Shown: positions 24,160 to 34,980, numbered from the stretch's first letter. The stretch is DNA of 64,000 nucleotides from Siderastrea radians (GCA_964017195.1 OZ024895.1:33158190-33222189); one strand, 5' to 3'. Translations and numbers: made by a program. The notes: a model not told the origin generated them from the letters alone.

Positions 24160-24270
24160 GGCCCCAGTTGTTGAAAAGGTGGATAAGTGTTAGGGAAACC
24201 AATTGCATTATCCACTGGATAGAGATTTATCCAGTTGATAGTGCTATCCAACTTTTGAACAACTGGGGCC
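24160..24270. mobile_element. GGCCCCAGTTGTT MITE
   Basis: Inverted repeat of about 110 bp: GGCCCCAGTTGTTGAAAAGG at the left and CAACTGGGGCC at the right. Internal GGATAnnnTATCC words recur (TATCCACTGGATAGAG, TATCCAGTTGATAG). It is non-coding. Confidence 0.85.
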
Positions 24271-25627
24271 AGTATAACTGGACAGGCATGGTTAAGTTTA
24301 TTTACATGAGACCAGCATCATGAAAGTATAAGTGATCACACAAAGCCTGTAAGAACTCAGCACACTAGCTCTCACCTGCCATAGCATGTTTCCACAAAAT
24401 TGGTATGAACCAAAATCCTCACGCAAATTGCTGAACAGAAGGACAAAAATCTCAGCTGGTCTAATATTGTGTAGGCAATTACTTAAACCAGTTCATGTAG
24501 TCAGAAGCGATGGATTATTACAAGGGCAAAGCTGAAGTCACACTAGTCTGAGTTTGCACGCGTATCATACAATGTCCATCTTTATTTATCACAGTCATCA
24601 TCCTCATAGCACCTCCAGGTGGACTAAAAGACCACAAATGAGCACCACACTCAAAAATTCTTATTTATTTGCTTCGAGATGCTCCCTCATAAATGGCTTG
24701 AAATTTACAACAATAAAAGCACTGCACTTCCATTTGCAGCTGCTGATTATAATAAATAAAACACGCTCTTTAGAAATTACTATTGATGTCTCAGTCATTA
24801 GGCATGTAATATTTCAAGCAAATTTTGGGTATGCTTATCTTCAATGTATAAAATACTTCCTGCTAACTAATAAGTTTATATCAGTGTTCTCTCTGCAAAA
24901 GTCCTCATTCGAAAGAGCCGAACAACTGAGTCGATCTTTCTCTTGGCGCCAAAACCTATGAAAAGATGAACAAATTAAGTTACAAACAAGTACACCGTAA
25001 ACTTGGGCTTGTCTGGTATCGGTTTGAGTAAAATAATTGAAGTACCTACAATGACGCTCTTAACAAAAGAAGTAAAGTCAAGACTGCGTCAATCTCTCGT
25101 TATTAACACATAAAGGTACTGACCATTCAATTCTAGAAGCTTCTCCTTCAAGGACAGTCAAGCCAGTAGAGCTGAAAGTTAGTCAATCCCAACAATTCAA
25201 TTCGCCATCTTGCTTCGCGGAAGATTGTTGTTGTCATTGTTTAGGCTTTATCCACGGACGACAAACCCAAAAACTGCACATCTTCGAAATCGCTTCGAGC
25301 TGAATCTTAAGTAGCGTTTTCCTCAGTCGTCGGTAGCTTTCATTGTATATCAATATTAGCAAGGAAAATGTAAGTTTCATCGCTCAAACACTTGACAAAG
25401 ACCAAAGAGACAAGCATTCTGCGCGATTTGTGACGTCATACGGGCCGCTTCCTCGGCCAACTCGTTCCCAGTCTTCGGAGACACGATTTTAGTCATTTTG
25501 GGTACTTTCAACGGCAAAAAAACGGATTTTTGTTTCTTGCCATCCAATTTCTCTTGCCATTTCGGAATTAACACATAATGAACTAGCAAAATGTGCCAAA
25601 AAAAATTTTAGTTCATAGGCACTTTAA

Positions 25628-26523
25628 TGCATTCAATTTAATGTGCTCACATACAACTGTATCTGAGAAAAACTGAATTGGTGGCTAGCGTGAAGGTAAC
25701 ATAAAATTACCTTCAACTAAACTTATTATGAAAAGTGTAAGTCACTCTGCTAAGAGCAAACGCCACATGGTTTTGAATTACCGGTGAGAACACTGTCCCC
25801 CCTGGGAGCAATTTTACTGAACAACAGCCCTTTTGTTTTCTGTTCCTTGAAGAATTGCACGCTTTATACACTGTATTAAGGCTCGTTACACTCATTTGGC
25901 AGAATGTCGGAAAGAAGGGAACTTTTGTGTAAACCCTCGATAGAAAATAAAATGTAAGTAACTCACCTTGAAATCGGTTGGTCTGTTTACCACCACCTTC
26001 ATCAATCGAACAATTATCCACCATCTTTACAATCAACTTCCACCAAAGCAATTCGGGGTTGAGCCTCACTTATCGTAAGCGAAAGTAGTCCAAAAGAATA
26101 GCGTAATAAACCATTTTCGCGTATGATAACCTGCAACTCTTGACACATGGTAAAGCGTTCGTGCATTACCTGACACATTGCTCAACGTAATTTGAAAATG
26201 GCCGCCTCGCCTGTTAGACAGCCATGCGACCGGGCCGCTTTCAAGAGGTCATGTGACTTACAACCGCACGCCTTAAAATTGCAGGCGCGCGTACCCAGTG
26301 ACTAGTGATCCTTTCGTGGAGTGTTTATTTGCTGGTTATGTCCGCGTTGTTTATATTTATGTGGCCAGAAAGGAAAACATGGATAGTTTTTTTTATTCCA
26401 GTGGTTGAAGAGTTGTAGTATTCGATGTAGAGCTACCTTCTCTTACATAAAGGTACAGTATTCATCTTTAATTTCTTGAACAGATTCTAAACCATGTCTT
26501 ATGCAGTTGGACGCCATTAATAT
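25628..26523. other. Intergenic, nothing recognised
   Basis: The 118-codon frame on the minus strand at 25713-26069 has no recognisable domain and is probably chance. Confidence 0.5.
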
Positions 26524-26708
26524 TGGGCCATTCCATTTAAGGTCTGCACCCCCATTACACTAAAAAGGGAGATGTTTTTGAGAGATCAAGGGAACCGACA
26601 TAACTACTCCTTCATAAATGACTTTTGAAACTCCCTCCCTCTAGGATTTTCCTGTACCTCAAGGGGGGGGGGGAGAGGGGAGTTGCAGACATTACATGGA
26701 ATGGCCCA
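26524..26708. mobile_element. MITE with TGGGCCATTCCAT ends
   Basis: Terminal inverted repeats TGGGCCATTCCATTTAAGGT (26524) and the complement of TGGGCCATTCCATGTAATGT (ending 26708), then GTCTGCA on both sides. The interior has a run of about 12 G at 26664-26675. Confidence 0.85.
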
Positions 26709-27476
26709 TTTTGTGTCGACAGAAAAGCCGAGTATGGCGGCCACACATAAACATCCTGTGAAAAAAGTGAGCGTCATTTGAAACATATTCGAATTTTCAC
26801 AATGAGTTAGACTTTTAGAGGAATATAGAATATAATTCCGAGATATCAACTTTTCTTGCCATTGAATAGGTCGAATAAAAGATTATTTGTATGCTCGAGT
26901 TTATACAGGTTTATATCGTCAAGGAACACTCTCGTTCTGCAACCAGCTCAGAAACGATCTTTACAACAGCTTGCTTTGTATACAATGCAGCAGCACAAAC
27001 ATTAATATTAATCAAACTCAGTCAAGAGATTGGGTAGAGCTGACCCTGTGGTCCACACGCTAAAATTTAGAATATCTGACCCCATTTGTATGTCATTGAA
27101 TATTAAAGAATGGTCTCTTTTGTTCATATTCAAACATTGATGCACTTGTAAATAAGTGGCTGGGTGTTCTTAAATTCCTTCCTCGACATTACCTACTGTT
27201 GTATTCATTTTCTTTACTAACATGAAATCCACAAGAAAGTGAAGTCATTAGAGTGAAATAATCACTAGTCCTGTCGTCAATTGCGTGATACACTCTTAAA
27301 AGTTGTTGTTGTGTAATTGTCTCCTACTAATAATATGTACTTGTTGACTGCGTGGGAGGGCTGGATGGGAAAGTATTTGGCTCTAGCGCATGGAATATGG
27401 GCAGAGTAGTTCCATGCGCCATGACCGAGGTCTGAATATTTTGCTGTCCAGCCTGACCTAACTTACAGCTTAGTCA
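26709..27476. other. Intergenic, nothing recognised
   Basis: AT-rich sequence without supported genes. GCATGG/CCATGC words at 27385-27425 form a weak inverted pair. Confidence 0.45.
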
Positions 27477-27727
27477 AAAAGTATTTTATCATACCACCAT
27501 TTTAAGGCTGAATTTGATTGAAAAGTTACAGAAAGGTCTTGGTAAATACTAAATGAATGATGACTTGTGCACGCACTATAGTAATCAGGTGATGGTGTGT
27601 GTGGAGCTGGACAGCTCTTGTGGACCGGCTCACACCAACCTATCTGCCACTGCACACATCAACTCCTGAGTATGTTTTCAATAAAATAGCATGAGTTAGG
27701 TCGTACGGTGGTATGATAATAGTATTT
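27477..27727. mobile_element. Small inverted-repeat element
   Basis: TATTTTATCATACCACC at 27482-27498 and GGTGGTATGATAATAGTA at 27708-27725 form an imperfect terminal inverted repeat around about 210 bases. It is non-coding. Confidence 0.6.
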
Positions 27728-28414
27728 GTTTGAAGGCATCATTTCATGACTTCTCATGTACTTTTATTTCATTCTTTGTTTTCAGAGGTGAATTTCAACT
27801 GGCAAAGGCAAAGGGCATTGTGGAAAAAGTGTTCTTTCTCAAAGAGAACTCTGCAAATCCATGCCTAGTACACTGCCTAACTTCAATGGAGTGTGGTTGA
27901 AGCTGTGTCATGAACAATTTTTTTGAGATACTTAATAGTTACCTATGTCATGGACAATTTTTAAGGATATGCTTTTTTTGTAAACAGAAAAGAGTAGCAT
28001 AATAAGATGCTTTTGCTGCTATGGTACATGTATGTATTCATCATTTATTCAATGTTCTTGTGTCTTTCCTCAATTCAACAAGCAAACTACCTGTAACACA
28101 TAATTTACACAAGGAATTTATTTATTTGTTTATTTATTTATTTTTTTATTTATTTTTGAGTTATGTATGTGCCTTATAATTTTGTTTGCCTGACCTGGCC
28201 TCAAGGGTTCAGGAATACTTAAAATAATTAGAAAACAAATTAAGACTTCTTTGACTGTGTGATACATTAAATGTCCTTTTCATAACTTCCTGGAAGATCC
28301 AAAGACATTTTACTGAAATATCCTCAACTTGAAGTCGGCCAAGTATTTAAGTCTGCAACTTAAAAATTTGCTCTTCCAAGCAAATTGCCAATATTTCTCA
28401 TATTTAATTTAGTC
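27728..28414. other. Intergenic with ATTT microsatellite
   Basis: An imperfect TTTA tetranucleotide repeat lies at about 28117-28157. Otherwise I see nothing. Confidence 0.6.
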
Positions 28415-28713
28415 ATTCCTATTTATTCTCAGAAATTCCCAACCATTTTTTATTAGCCCAAGCCAATTAATTTAGCCATTCCCATATATTCTCAGACATT
28501 CCCAAGCCCTTTCATTATCAGTTTTGGTATTATTGGGAATTCCTAGGAATTCCTAACAATTCTAAGTGCAGTTTTAACACATTGCCATATATTCCCAGAA
28601 ATTCCAAGCTTTTATGTTTTTCCTAATTTGCATGTCTTGGAATCGTTTGGAATTCCTAAGAATTCTTAAGAATTCCTAGGAATTCCATCTTTTCTGGGAA
28701 TTCAGTTCGCAAG
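28415..28713. repeat. GGAATTCCTAGG array D with TTCGCAAG end
   Basis: ATTCCCAnnnATTCTCAGA units change into GGAATTCCTAGGAATTCC blocks and end at TTCGCAAG (28706-28713), the same terminus as the Crypton-interrupting element. The segment around GCTTTTATGTTTTTCCTAATT matches the reverse complement of array A. It has the orientation of a right end. Confidence 0.8.
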
Positions 28714-28780
28714 GGTGTGTTTGTTGTTCATCGTGGTGTAAGATAGGTAAGATGAACGATGGAATCGCTTTGAGTTGTCG

Positions 28781-28825
28781 ATCGCGACGTTTCGACTGCA
28801 ATACTGCTAGTCTTCATCAGGCGAT
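28781..28825 (-). ncRNA. Hammerhead-type ribozyme, left copy
   Basis: Read on the minus strand: stem I strand AUCGC, core CUGAUGA, an extra A, a stem II hairpin (GACU with AGUC, continued by GCA with UGC around GUAU), core GAAAC, then GUC and the returning stem I strand GCGAU. Stem I is 5 bp and perfect; stem II is perfect except for one bulged A. The putative cleavage point is after GUC. Stem III is minimal, as reported for Penelope-like hammerheads, which may act as dimers. The extra A after CUGAUGA departs from the strict consensus. Confidence 0.7.
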
Positions 28826-28836
28826 GAGGTCGATTG

Positions 28837-29718
28837 GACATCTTTCAGAAACCGTCTGCAACAAAATCAAACCTAGGCACAAACAGCCACCTAGGATATA
28901 TGGTCAACCTAACATACACAAGCCCGAGATACCATTAAGACCTATTGTATCGTGTGTAAACACCTTCGCTTACGATTTCTCGGCTCACTTAGCCGACATC
29001 CTGTCCCCGTTGACAGGCAAACCAGACTACACAATTACCAACTCTTCTCATTTTGTGTCTACCATCAGCCATGAGCGAATACAAGAAAACGAAGTCATGG
29101 TATCTTTTGACGTAGAATCGTTATTTACAAACGTGCCGATCGAGGGTGCCGTAAAGGCCGCATTATGCAAACTAGAGAACGATCCCGGTCTTGCCGACCG
29201 TACAAACCTTACACCTACACAAATTGCCGACCTTTTAAAATTTGTCTTAAGATCCACGTATTTCCAATACAACGGATCGATTTACGAACAGAAAGACGGA
29301 GCAGCCATGGGGAGCCCTGTCTCTGTGGTTATTGCTAACCTTTACATGGAAGAGTCTGAGGAACGGGCGACAGCAACAGTGACCTATAAACCTAAGATCT
29401 GGAAGCGATATGTAGACGACACTTTTACAGTCTTAGGTAAAGACTATGTAGACGGCTTTTTACAACATCTAAACAGTCAACAGCCTACTATTCGTTTTAC
29501 CATGGAAATCGAGAAAGATAACACTATCCCCTTTCTCGACACGTCAGTTTCAAGGGATTCAAGCGGTCTTCTCACCACCACTGTTTACAGAAAACCCACC
29601 CACACTGACCAATACCTAGCCTATGATTCACACCAACCTCAGTCAGTAAAACGTGGTATTGTTAAGTGTCTATACGACTGAGCCAAACACCTCACATCAA
29701 AACCGTCAGCTATCTCTG
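28837..29718 (+). pseudogene. Penelope-type reverse transcriptase, truncated
   Basis: This is the reverse transcriptase that copies the element at nicked target DNA. The sequence keeps the PPRIYGQPNIHKP lead-in, the FDVESLFTNVP box (motif A), the AAMGSPVS box and the YVDDTF catalytic box at about 29409-29426. The YRKPTHTDQYL thumb-side motif of Penelope-like enzymes is also present. About the first third of the usual protein is missing. A TGA at 29679-29681 stands where the family has a basic residue, and an A-run frameshift near 29719-29725 separates this part from the endonuclease. The ORF from 28752 reads through the left inverted repeat, so its first residues are not family sequence. Confidence 0.85.
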
Positions 29719-29725
29719 AAAAAAG

Positions 29726-30427
29726 AAACATTTATCATCGGTACTTGTTTCGAACGGATATCCGTCTTCATTTGTACGAAAGCTCACAAAGACAACAAGA
29801 CCAACAGCCAACAAAGAACCTACACAGGAATTTAAATATACTGCGGTTCTACCCTACATAAAAGGTGTATCAGAGGTTCTTCGCCGCTGCCTACAACAAC
29901 AAGGCGTACGCACCGTCTTCAAATCAGACACAACTCTTCGGTCTCACTTTGTGCGACCGAAAGACGCCCTTGAAACAACTAAACAAGACGGTGTCGTCTA
30001 TAAAAAAATTCCATGTGAGTGCGGCAAAGTATACATCGGGGAAACAGGGAGAGCGATGCAAGACAGGATAAAAGAACACGACAGAGATATGCGGCTTGCT
30101 CGTACGCAAACCTCCGCAGTTTCGGAGCACGCTAACGAAACGGGGCATCTTCCTAGTTGGAAAGAAGTTAAGTTTATTGATCGTGACCCTCACTGGTACA
30201 CACGTAGGGTCAAAGAGGCTATCCATATAAGACTTCATCCTAATAACATCAATAGAGATAGTGGAATCGAAATTCCTGAAGCTTGCATACCTACGATCAG
30301 AAAGTACAACAGTCGACCAATCACAAAGGGGACCTGTGAGGGAACAACATCTAATAATCGGAATAATAATGAGGATCGAAATGCACCAATAGCAGCGAAC
30401 CATCATGCTACAAATAGCAACACGTAA
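29726..30427 (+). pseudogene. Penelope-type linker and GIY-YIG endonuclease
   Basis: After the frameshift the frame runs open to the stop at 30425-30427. The linker region (about 29726-29990) precedes an IPCECGKVYIGETGR motif at about 30007-30051, the GIY-YIG nuclease signature, with the conserved Arg region RIKEHDRD and an HANETGH motif. In the family this domain nicks the target to prime reverse transcription. The endonuclease part has no stop of its own; it is dead only because it is cut off from the reverse transcriptase. Confidence 0.85.
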
Positions 30428-30439
30428 ACAATCGACCTC

Positions 30440-30484
30440 ATCGCCTGATGAAGACTAGCAGTATTGCAATCGAAACGTCGCGAT
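30440..30484 (+). ncRNA. Hammerhead-type ribozyme, right copy
   Basis: Same architecture as the left copy, on the plus strand: AUCGC, CUGAUGA, extra A, GACU...AAUC, GAAAC, GUC, GCGAU. Stem II has one C-A mismatch here (AAUC in place of AGUC), so this copy is probably weaker. Confidence 0.7.
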
Positions 30485-30539
30485 CAACAACTCAAAGTGA
30501 TTCCATCGTGAGACAAACGAATAAACGTTCATCTTACCT

Positions 30540-31416
30540 TTTGTAGAAATTTTTTACTGAAATTATCCAAATGTGTTTTCACAGTTTTAAATTCACCAAA
30601 AAAAGTTATGTTAACTAACTTCATATAGTACTAAAATTGTGAGTAGAGAAAAGTAATTAAACATTAATTTTTTTTTCTGTCGAAGGCACTATCGTGTGAT
30701 AGGTTGTCCGAGGAAATTTGATGTCCACAACAAATATACATTAGCCCAAGAATGTAGTTCGAGGGCTTATGTGAATTTTGAACATCAAGTTTCCGAGGGA
30801 ACCTATCACACATAGGGCCTGAGACAGAAGAAATCTGTTGTTTTTTGTGGTACAACGCCAAATTGTGAGCGAAAATTGCCAAAAACGGGCACTATGCGCT
30901 GATAGGCGCCCGCTGAGGAGAAACACTATCACTTCACCTGATCGATTTCGACCAAAGGGAACACGCCAAAATTAAGCGTTGTACTATAACCTGGATTATA
31001 AAAACAAATACAAAGGATATATAGTCTACATCGCTGTTAAGTTAACATGTTAATGAAAAAACGATGTTGGTTCGCATAAATTCTCGATATATTATTTTAT
31101 AAAAAGAAAACATCTACTTTTCCTCAACTGAGCCTTAATCTATTACCTAAAGGTCTCATGAAACTAAAGAAAGACTAAACCCTCGGCCGTGCAAAGTGAA
31201 ACCCCACTGTGGTGCAAGACGGGGGAAGGGGGCGTTGATCGACCCCCCTTGGGTTTTTGTTGTTACCATATTTAAAAAAGATTTTACTTTTAGTATTATT
31301 TATTCTATTATAAATTTGAATTGCCTAAATTTGAACTCCTTCGCGACAACGACTCAGGGCATTTATTTACTTTTCGACCTTTGCTGGCAAGTAAATACTG
31401 TACAAAACCTTTATTA
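30540..31416. other. Intergenic with one hairpin
   Basis: Contains an inverted repeat at 30685-30819 (GTGTGATAGGTT and AACCTATCACAC, then TTTGATGT and ACATCAAG). A CCCTCGG...GACCCCCCTTGGG patch at 31174-31253 resembles the repeat at the start of each GPCR unit and at 51371. Nothing coding was seen. Confidence 0.6.
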
Positions 31417-33568
31417 CACCTTTTGCTGTTCATTACGACAAAATACGCAATCATTTGCGTGAACTGGCCTTCAATTGCGCGAAGAGACATTCATGAGCGC
31501 GAAAGTACGAACATTTGCGCATAAATCAGATTCAATAACGATATTTGCATTTTAATCAACATTCAATAACACTTTTGGGCATTCATATGCGTCATTCGGC
31601 ATACAAAAAAGAGAAATATACTTTCATTTGCGCTAGCATGCAAGTCATTAACACCATCTTGAATGTCAATAGGGACAATAAACAAACATTAAAGTGAAAA
31701 TACCATTTATTAACATTTCTGTCACACTGAAAACAATTCAATAGAATTCCTGGACGGCCTTAGTGTGGATGAGACAAACATTAATGCACTTGTACAAACA
31801 ATTACGCGTTCTTTAAATTCAATAAACAAAAAACGATTTTCAATTGAATAGTACCTATAGTACCTGAATTTTAATCTATCCCTCAATAACCTCTCTGTTT
31901 AAACATCTTGGCAGGTAGGTCTGCATTAAACGGTACCATTGAGCACATTTAGCAGCGGTGACGGTGTCGATGTTTCTGTGTAGAGCCTCAAGAAGTTGTT
32001 GTGTTCGAAAATCCCCTAGTGGGATTCTTCGGGCTCTTGCTTCATCTCTTGTTGTCCATAAGTCTTTGGATTTCAGGACGGGAGATGTCGGCCTTGATGG
32101 CCGCTTTAAGACTGCTTATTGCCTGTTCCACGATGTTGAGGAAAGGGCTGTAGGGTGGAAGCATTTTAAGCTCTGTATTTGGGGCGGGAATGGTGGGGTT
32201 TCTGTGGGCCGGTGCTCCGTCATAAACAAAGATCACTGACTCGTCAGGATCTAAGTTCGTCCTCGCCTGTGCCAGGAAGTTGTTAAAACGCTCAGCGTTC
32301 ATTCCTCCCACAGCGGCTGACGAAAACACAAGTCCGTTTATGGGCGAAATTGCCATTGTCACGGTCAGGTTTCGTCCACGCTGACCGCACACTGAGCGGG
32401 TAACGCCCTCTCTGACCTTGCCGCGCCCTACCGTGACTTCTGGCCGTCCAAATATTGTAGCCGCATTCGTCGACAAACACACAGTGACGGACTATGGCGT
32501 GATTCATAAACCAGTTCGCGTAATCGAATCGCTTGTTCAGCACGTCAGGTCTGTTTCCGTCAGCAGGGAGGGGTCTGACCAGTTTCACTCGGAACAGCAT
32601 CCAGTCTAACGTTCTTGATACAGTACGGTCATGTATCTCGGGTTTGGCTGGTAACCGTCTCCTTAATTCACTGTTTATTTGAGCAAGTGTGAGCAGACAG
32701 TTTTCTTTGATAATTTGCTCTAGACAGTCTCTCATTTCATCATCCACGCGCACGTTGTTTCTTCCACCTCTTGGTCTCTCCCGAATTCTGCCTTCTGTGA
32801 TGTAACGCGCCACGATACCCCTTGCCGTTGATCGATTCACGCCCAACGTGTCTGCGACCAAAAGATAGTCTTCCTGCTCGTCCTCGAAAGCTCTAACGAT
32901 TCTCTCTCTGTGTTCGAGAGGTATTCGATTTCTTCGAGGCATTTTGTAAGTAGATGTACATGTACCAGTAGTCAAAAAACGCTCACGAAGAGAAGTGAAC
33001 AGGAAAAAAATTTCTGATCCTTTTATCCTATTTTGCACTTGACAAAGGTTACGTAACCTATCCAAAGGGTTGTAAATACATGTACATATCATGGGCATCA
33101 CACTGGCAATGAAAATTTCAGGCAAAGTAGGTATTGTTCCATTGAAAATCGTTTTTTGTTTATTGAATTTAAAGAACACGTAATTGTTTGTACAAGTGCA
33201 TTAATGTTTGTCTCATCCACACTAAGGCCGTCCAGGAATTCTATTGAATTGCTTTCAGTGTGACAGAAATGTTAATAAATGGTATTTTCACTTTAATGTT
33301 TGTTTATTGTCCCTATTGACATTCAAGATGGCGTTAATGACTTGCATACTAGCACAAATGAAAGTATATTTTTCTCTTTTGTATGCCGAATGACGCATAT
33401 GAATGCCCAAAGGTGTTATTGAATGTTGATTAAAATGCAAAAATCGCTATTGAATCTGACTTTTGCGCAAATATTCGTATTTTCGCGCTAATGAATGTCT
33501 CTTCGCTTAATTGATCGCCGTTTCACGCAAATGATTGCGTATTTTCTCGTAATGAACAGCAAAAGTAG
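31417..33568. mobile_element. IS630/Tc1-mariner-type transposon with ~430 bp inverted repeats
   Basis: Long inverted repeats (31417 to about 31848 and about 33138 to 33568) flank one transposase pseudogene. Outer ends share TTTTGCTGTTCATTACG, and TA dinucleotides at 31415-31416 and 33569-33570 fit the TA target of the superfamily. The outer 150 bases of each repeat are themselves made of short direct units built on ATTTGCGC/ATTCAATAAC. Arms are roughly 90% alike by eye. Confidence 0.8.
31876..32942 (-). pseudogene. IS630/Tc1-type DDE transposase, two frameshifts
   Basis: The gene starts with MPRRNRIPLEHRERI at 32942 on the minus strand. An N-terminal helix-turn-helix pair with ADTLGVNRSTARGIVARY (about 32800-32860) leads to an RPRGG linker. 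The first catalytic Asp is in VFVDECGYNIW (about 32460-32495), the second in VYDGAPAHRN (about 32205-32235). The Glu is in PPYSPFLNIVEQAISSLK (about 32100-32155). Spacing of the last two fits a DD34-35E enzyme. One frameshift near 32398-32415 and another near 32040 break the frame; the C-terminus then runs to the stop at 31876-31878. The catalytic residues survive, so inactivation seems recent. The total would be near 355 residues, normal for the family. Confidence 0.85.
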
Positions 33569-33798
33569 TAGCCCTGCTGTAAAACAGTGTTTGAGTTATG
33601 TTATGATTCATCTGAAATAATGTCGGAAATAAGTTAACTGTCTTCGTTTTTCTCTGATTCTTTTTTGTTCGTTTCGGCATGATGTTCAGATAAGCTAGAT
33701 AACAACATGGGAGGTATTAAATCTCCTTCTTTTAATTAGATTCTCTATCAAGAACCTTATAGGAGTGGTCCATTTAGAGGAATATATTTATTTCAGCT
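33569..33798. other. Short spacer
   Basis: AT-rich; no feature recognised between the TA target and the DIRS fragment. Confidence 0.4.
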
Positions 33799-34830
33799 CA
33801 ACATATTTCGGGGAAAGCAAATTTTATGGCAGATTCCTCATCCAGGGTATTTTCTTCTAATCTGGAATGGTCTCTGGATATTGATATCTTTAATCAGCTT
33901 AAGAGCATTACGTTGATTCCAGATAAAATGATTTATTTGCATCAAGGCTTAAAGCATAGTCAAATTGCTTTGTTTCATGGCATTCAGAGCCTGGTGCTAT
34001 GTAGCTGTTGATGCTTTCAGTCTTAGCTGGGGTAATTTGAATTCTATGCATTTCCTCCATTTAGTCTGCTGACTCCAGTTTTGGCAAAAATACGCAAGGA
34101 CAAGGTTCTAGTGCTTCTCATTGCTCCATTGTGGACACACAGAGCTGATCTTTCATACGTTTGCAGCTTCTGATAGATCATCCAATCCTATTGCTTCGGA
34201 AAGACAATCTTCTTACATTGCCTCAAAGTCAGCTTCATCCCTTGAAACACAGCTTACTCCTATCCCTTGTAAGTTATCTGGAAATCACATGCAGACAGAT
34301 GCTTTTCTGATGAAGCAATCAAGAATATTAGTGTCTCTTGGTCCTCTGAGACTGATAAATGGCACAACTCAGCTTGGAAGAAATGGCGGTTGCTGGTGTG
34401 AGCAAAGGGAAGTTGATTTACTTCAAGCACCTGTAAGTGAGGTAGTAAATTTCTGTCACAATGATATACTGAAGGCAAAAGCTACAGTACAGTCAACACT
34501 TATCGGTCAGCTCTTTCTTCAACCTTGTACCCGGTCAACAATGATGCCGTTGGTTAATTCACACCCACTCGTGGCCAGGCTTCTCAAAAAAATTACCACC
34601 TCAGCAGTCCACTTCCACGTTATTCGTCAGCTTGGGATGTTGCTAAGGCTACCAGTTAATTGAGGTTTTTTTCCCTTTGGAACAACTTAATTTAAATAAA
34701 GTCCCTGACATTGAAGACTAATGCTTAGTTCATTATCATTTGCTCAGAGAGAGCAGACTCTGAGTGCCTCAGGAACATTATGGAACATAATGTTTCCCTC
34801 CCAACCTTATAATCTTTATTTTGTGCTGCC
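33799..34830 (+). pseudogene. DIRS retrotransposon fragment (RNase H end and tyrosine recombinase)
   Basis: Pieces in shifting frames follow the DIRS pol order. First comes the end of RNase H, with HISGKANFMADSSSR at about 33800-33845 and EWSLDIDIFNQL after it. Then comes AYAFPPFSL-like sequence at about 34040-34065. The tyrosine recombinase N-terminal region follows at about 34480-34560 (YSTVNTYRSALSSTLYPV), then HPLVARLLK and PRYSSAWDVAK. A LSFAQREQTL box lies at about 34732-34762. Stops and frameshifts are frequent. Neither DIRS terminal repeats nor the catalytic C-terminus were found, so this is an old internal fragment. Confidence 0.75.
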
Positions 34831-34948
34831 CTTCCATGCTTGGGACCTACTCCAATTTCACATTGCAGGAACACTATTTGTTTGTGTCCTCTCCTGGGAT
34901 TTTATACCATGCAGTAATTTGCATTGAATTGCTTTGAACTGTGACCGC

Positions 34949-34980
34949 TGACCTGTTAGTTATATATAACTAACAGGTCA
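34949..34980. repeat. Perfect 32 bp palindrome
   Basis: TGACCTGTTAGTTATA followed immediately by its exact reverse complement, with no loop. The TGACCT half-site resembles a nuclear receptor element, but the spacing is not standard. It could equally be a minimal MITE. Confidence 0.9.

Larger units (their letters stand above)
21949..25623. mobile_element. TTAA-flanked element with AGTGCCTATGAAC ends
   Basis: Terminal inverted repeat AGTGCCTATGAACTAAAA at 21949 and its complement ending at 25623, bordered by TTAA at 21945-21948 and 25624-25627. Subterminal homology includes GTGACGTCACAAATCGCGCAG near 22135 and its inverse near 25417. The interior is non-coding and holds later insertions: a LINE-like tail, a TAA microsatellite and a GGCCCCAGTTGTT MITE. 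It could be one large non-autonomous element, or one MITE expanded by insertions. Confidence 0.6.
28745..30539 (+). mobile_element. Penelope-like element with inverted hammerhead termini
   Basis: A truncated Penelope-like retroelement of about 1.8 kb that contains reverse transcriptase and GIY-YIG endonuclease sequence. It is bounded by an inverted repeat of about 90-110 bp (28745-28836 and 30429-30539). The left arm lacks about 20 bases present in the right arm. Each arm contains a hammerhead-type ribozyme core, in opposite orientation. The N-terminal third of the reverse transcriptase is missing, so the left repeat abuts a 5'-truncated body. Confidence 0.85.

Noticed and set aside
25713..26069. 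118-codon minus-strand frame
   Set aside because: No recognisable domain, signal or neighbouring splice structure; its length is compatible with chance in this AT content.
31196..31524. Short frames at the left end of the Tc1-type element
   Set aside because: They read the terminal repeat and its flank; they have no domain and are not conserved in the matching right repeat.
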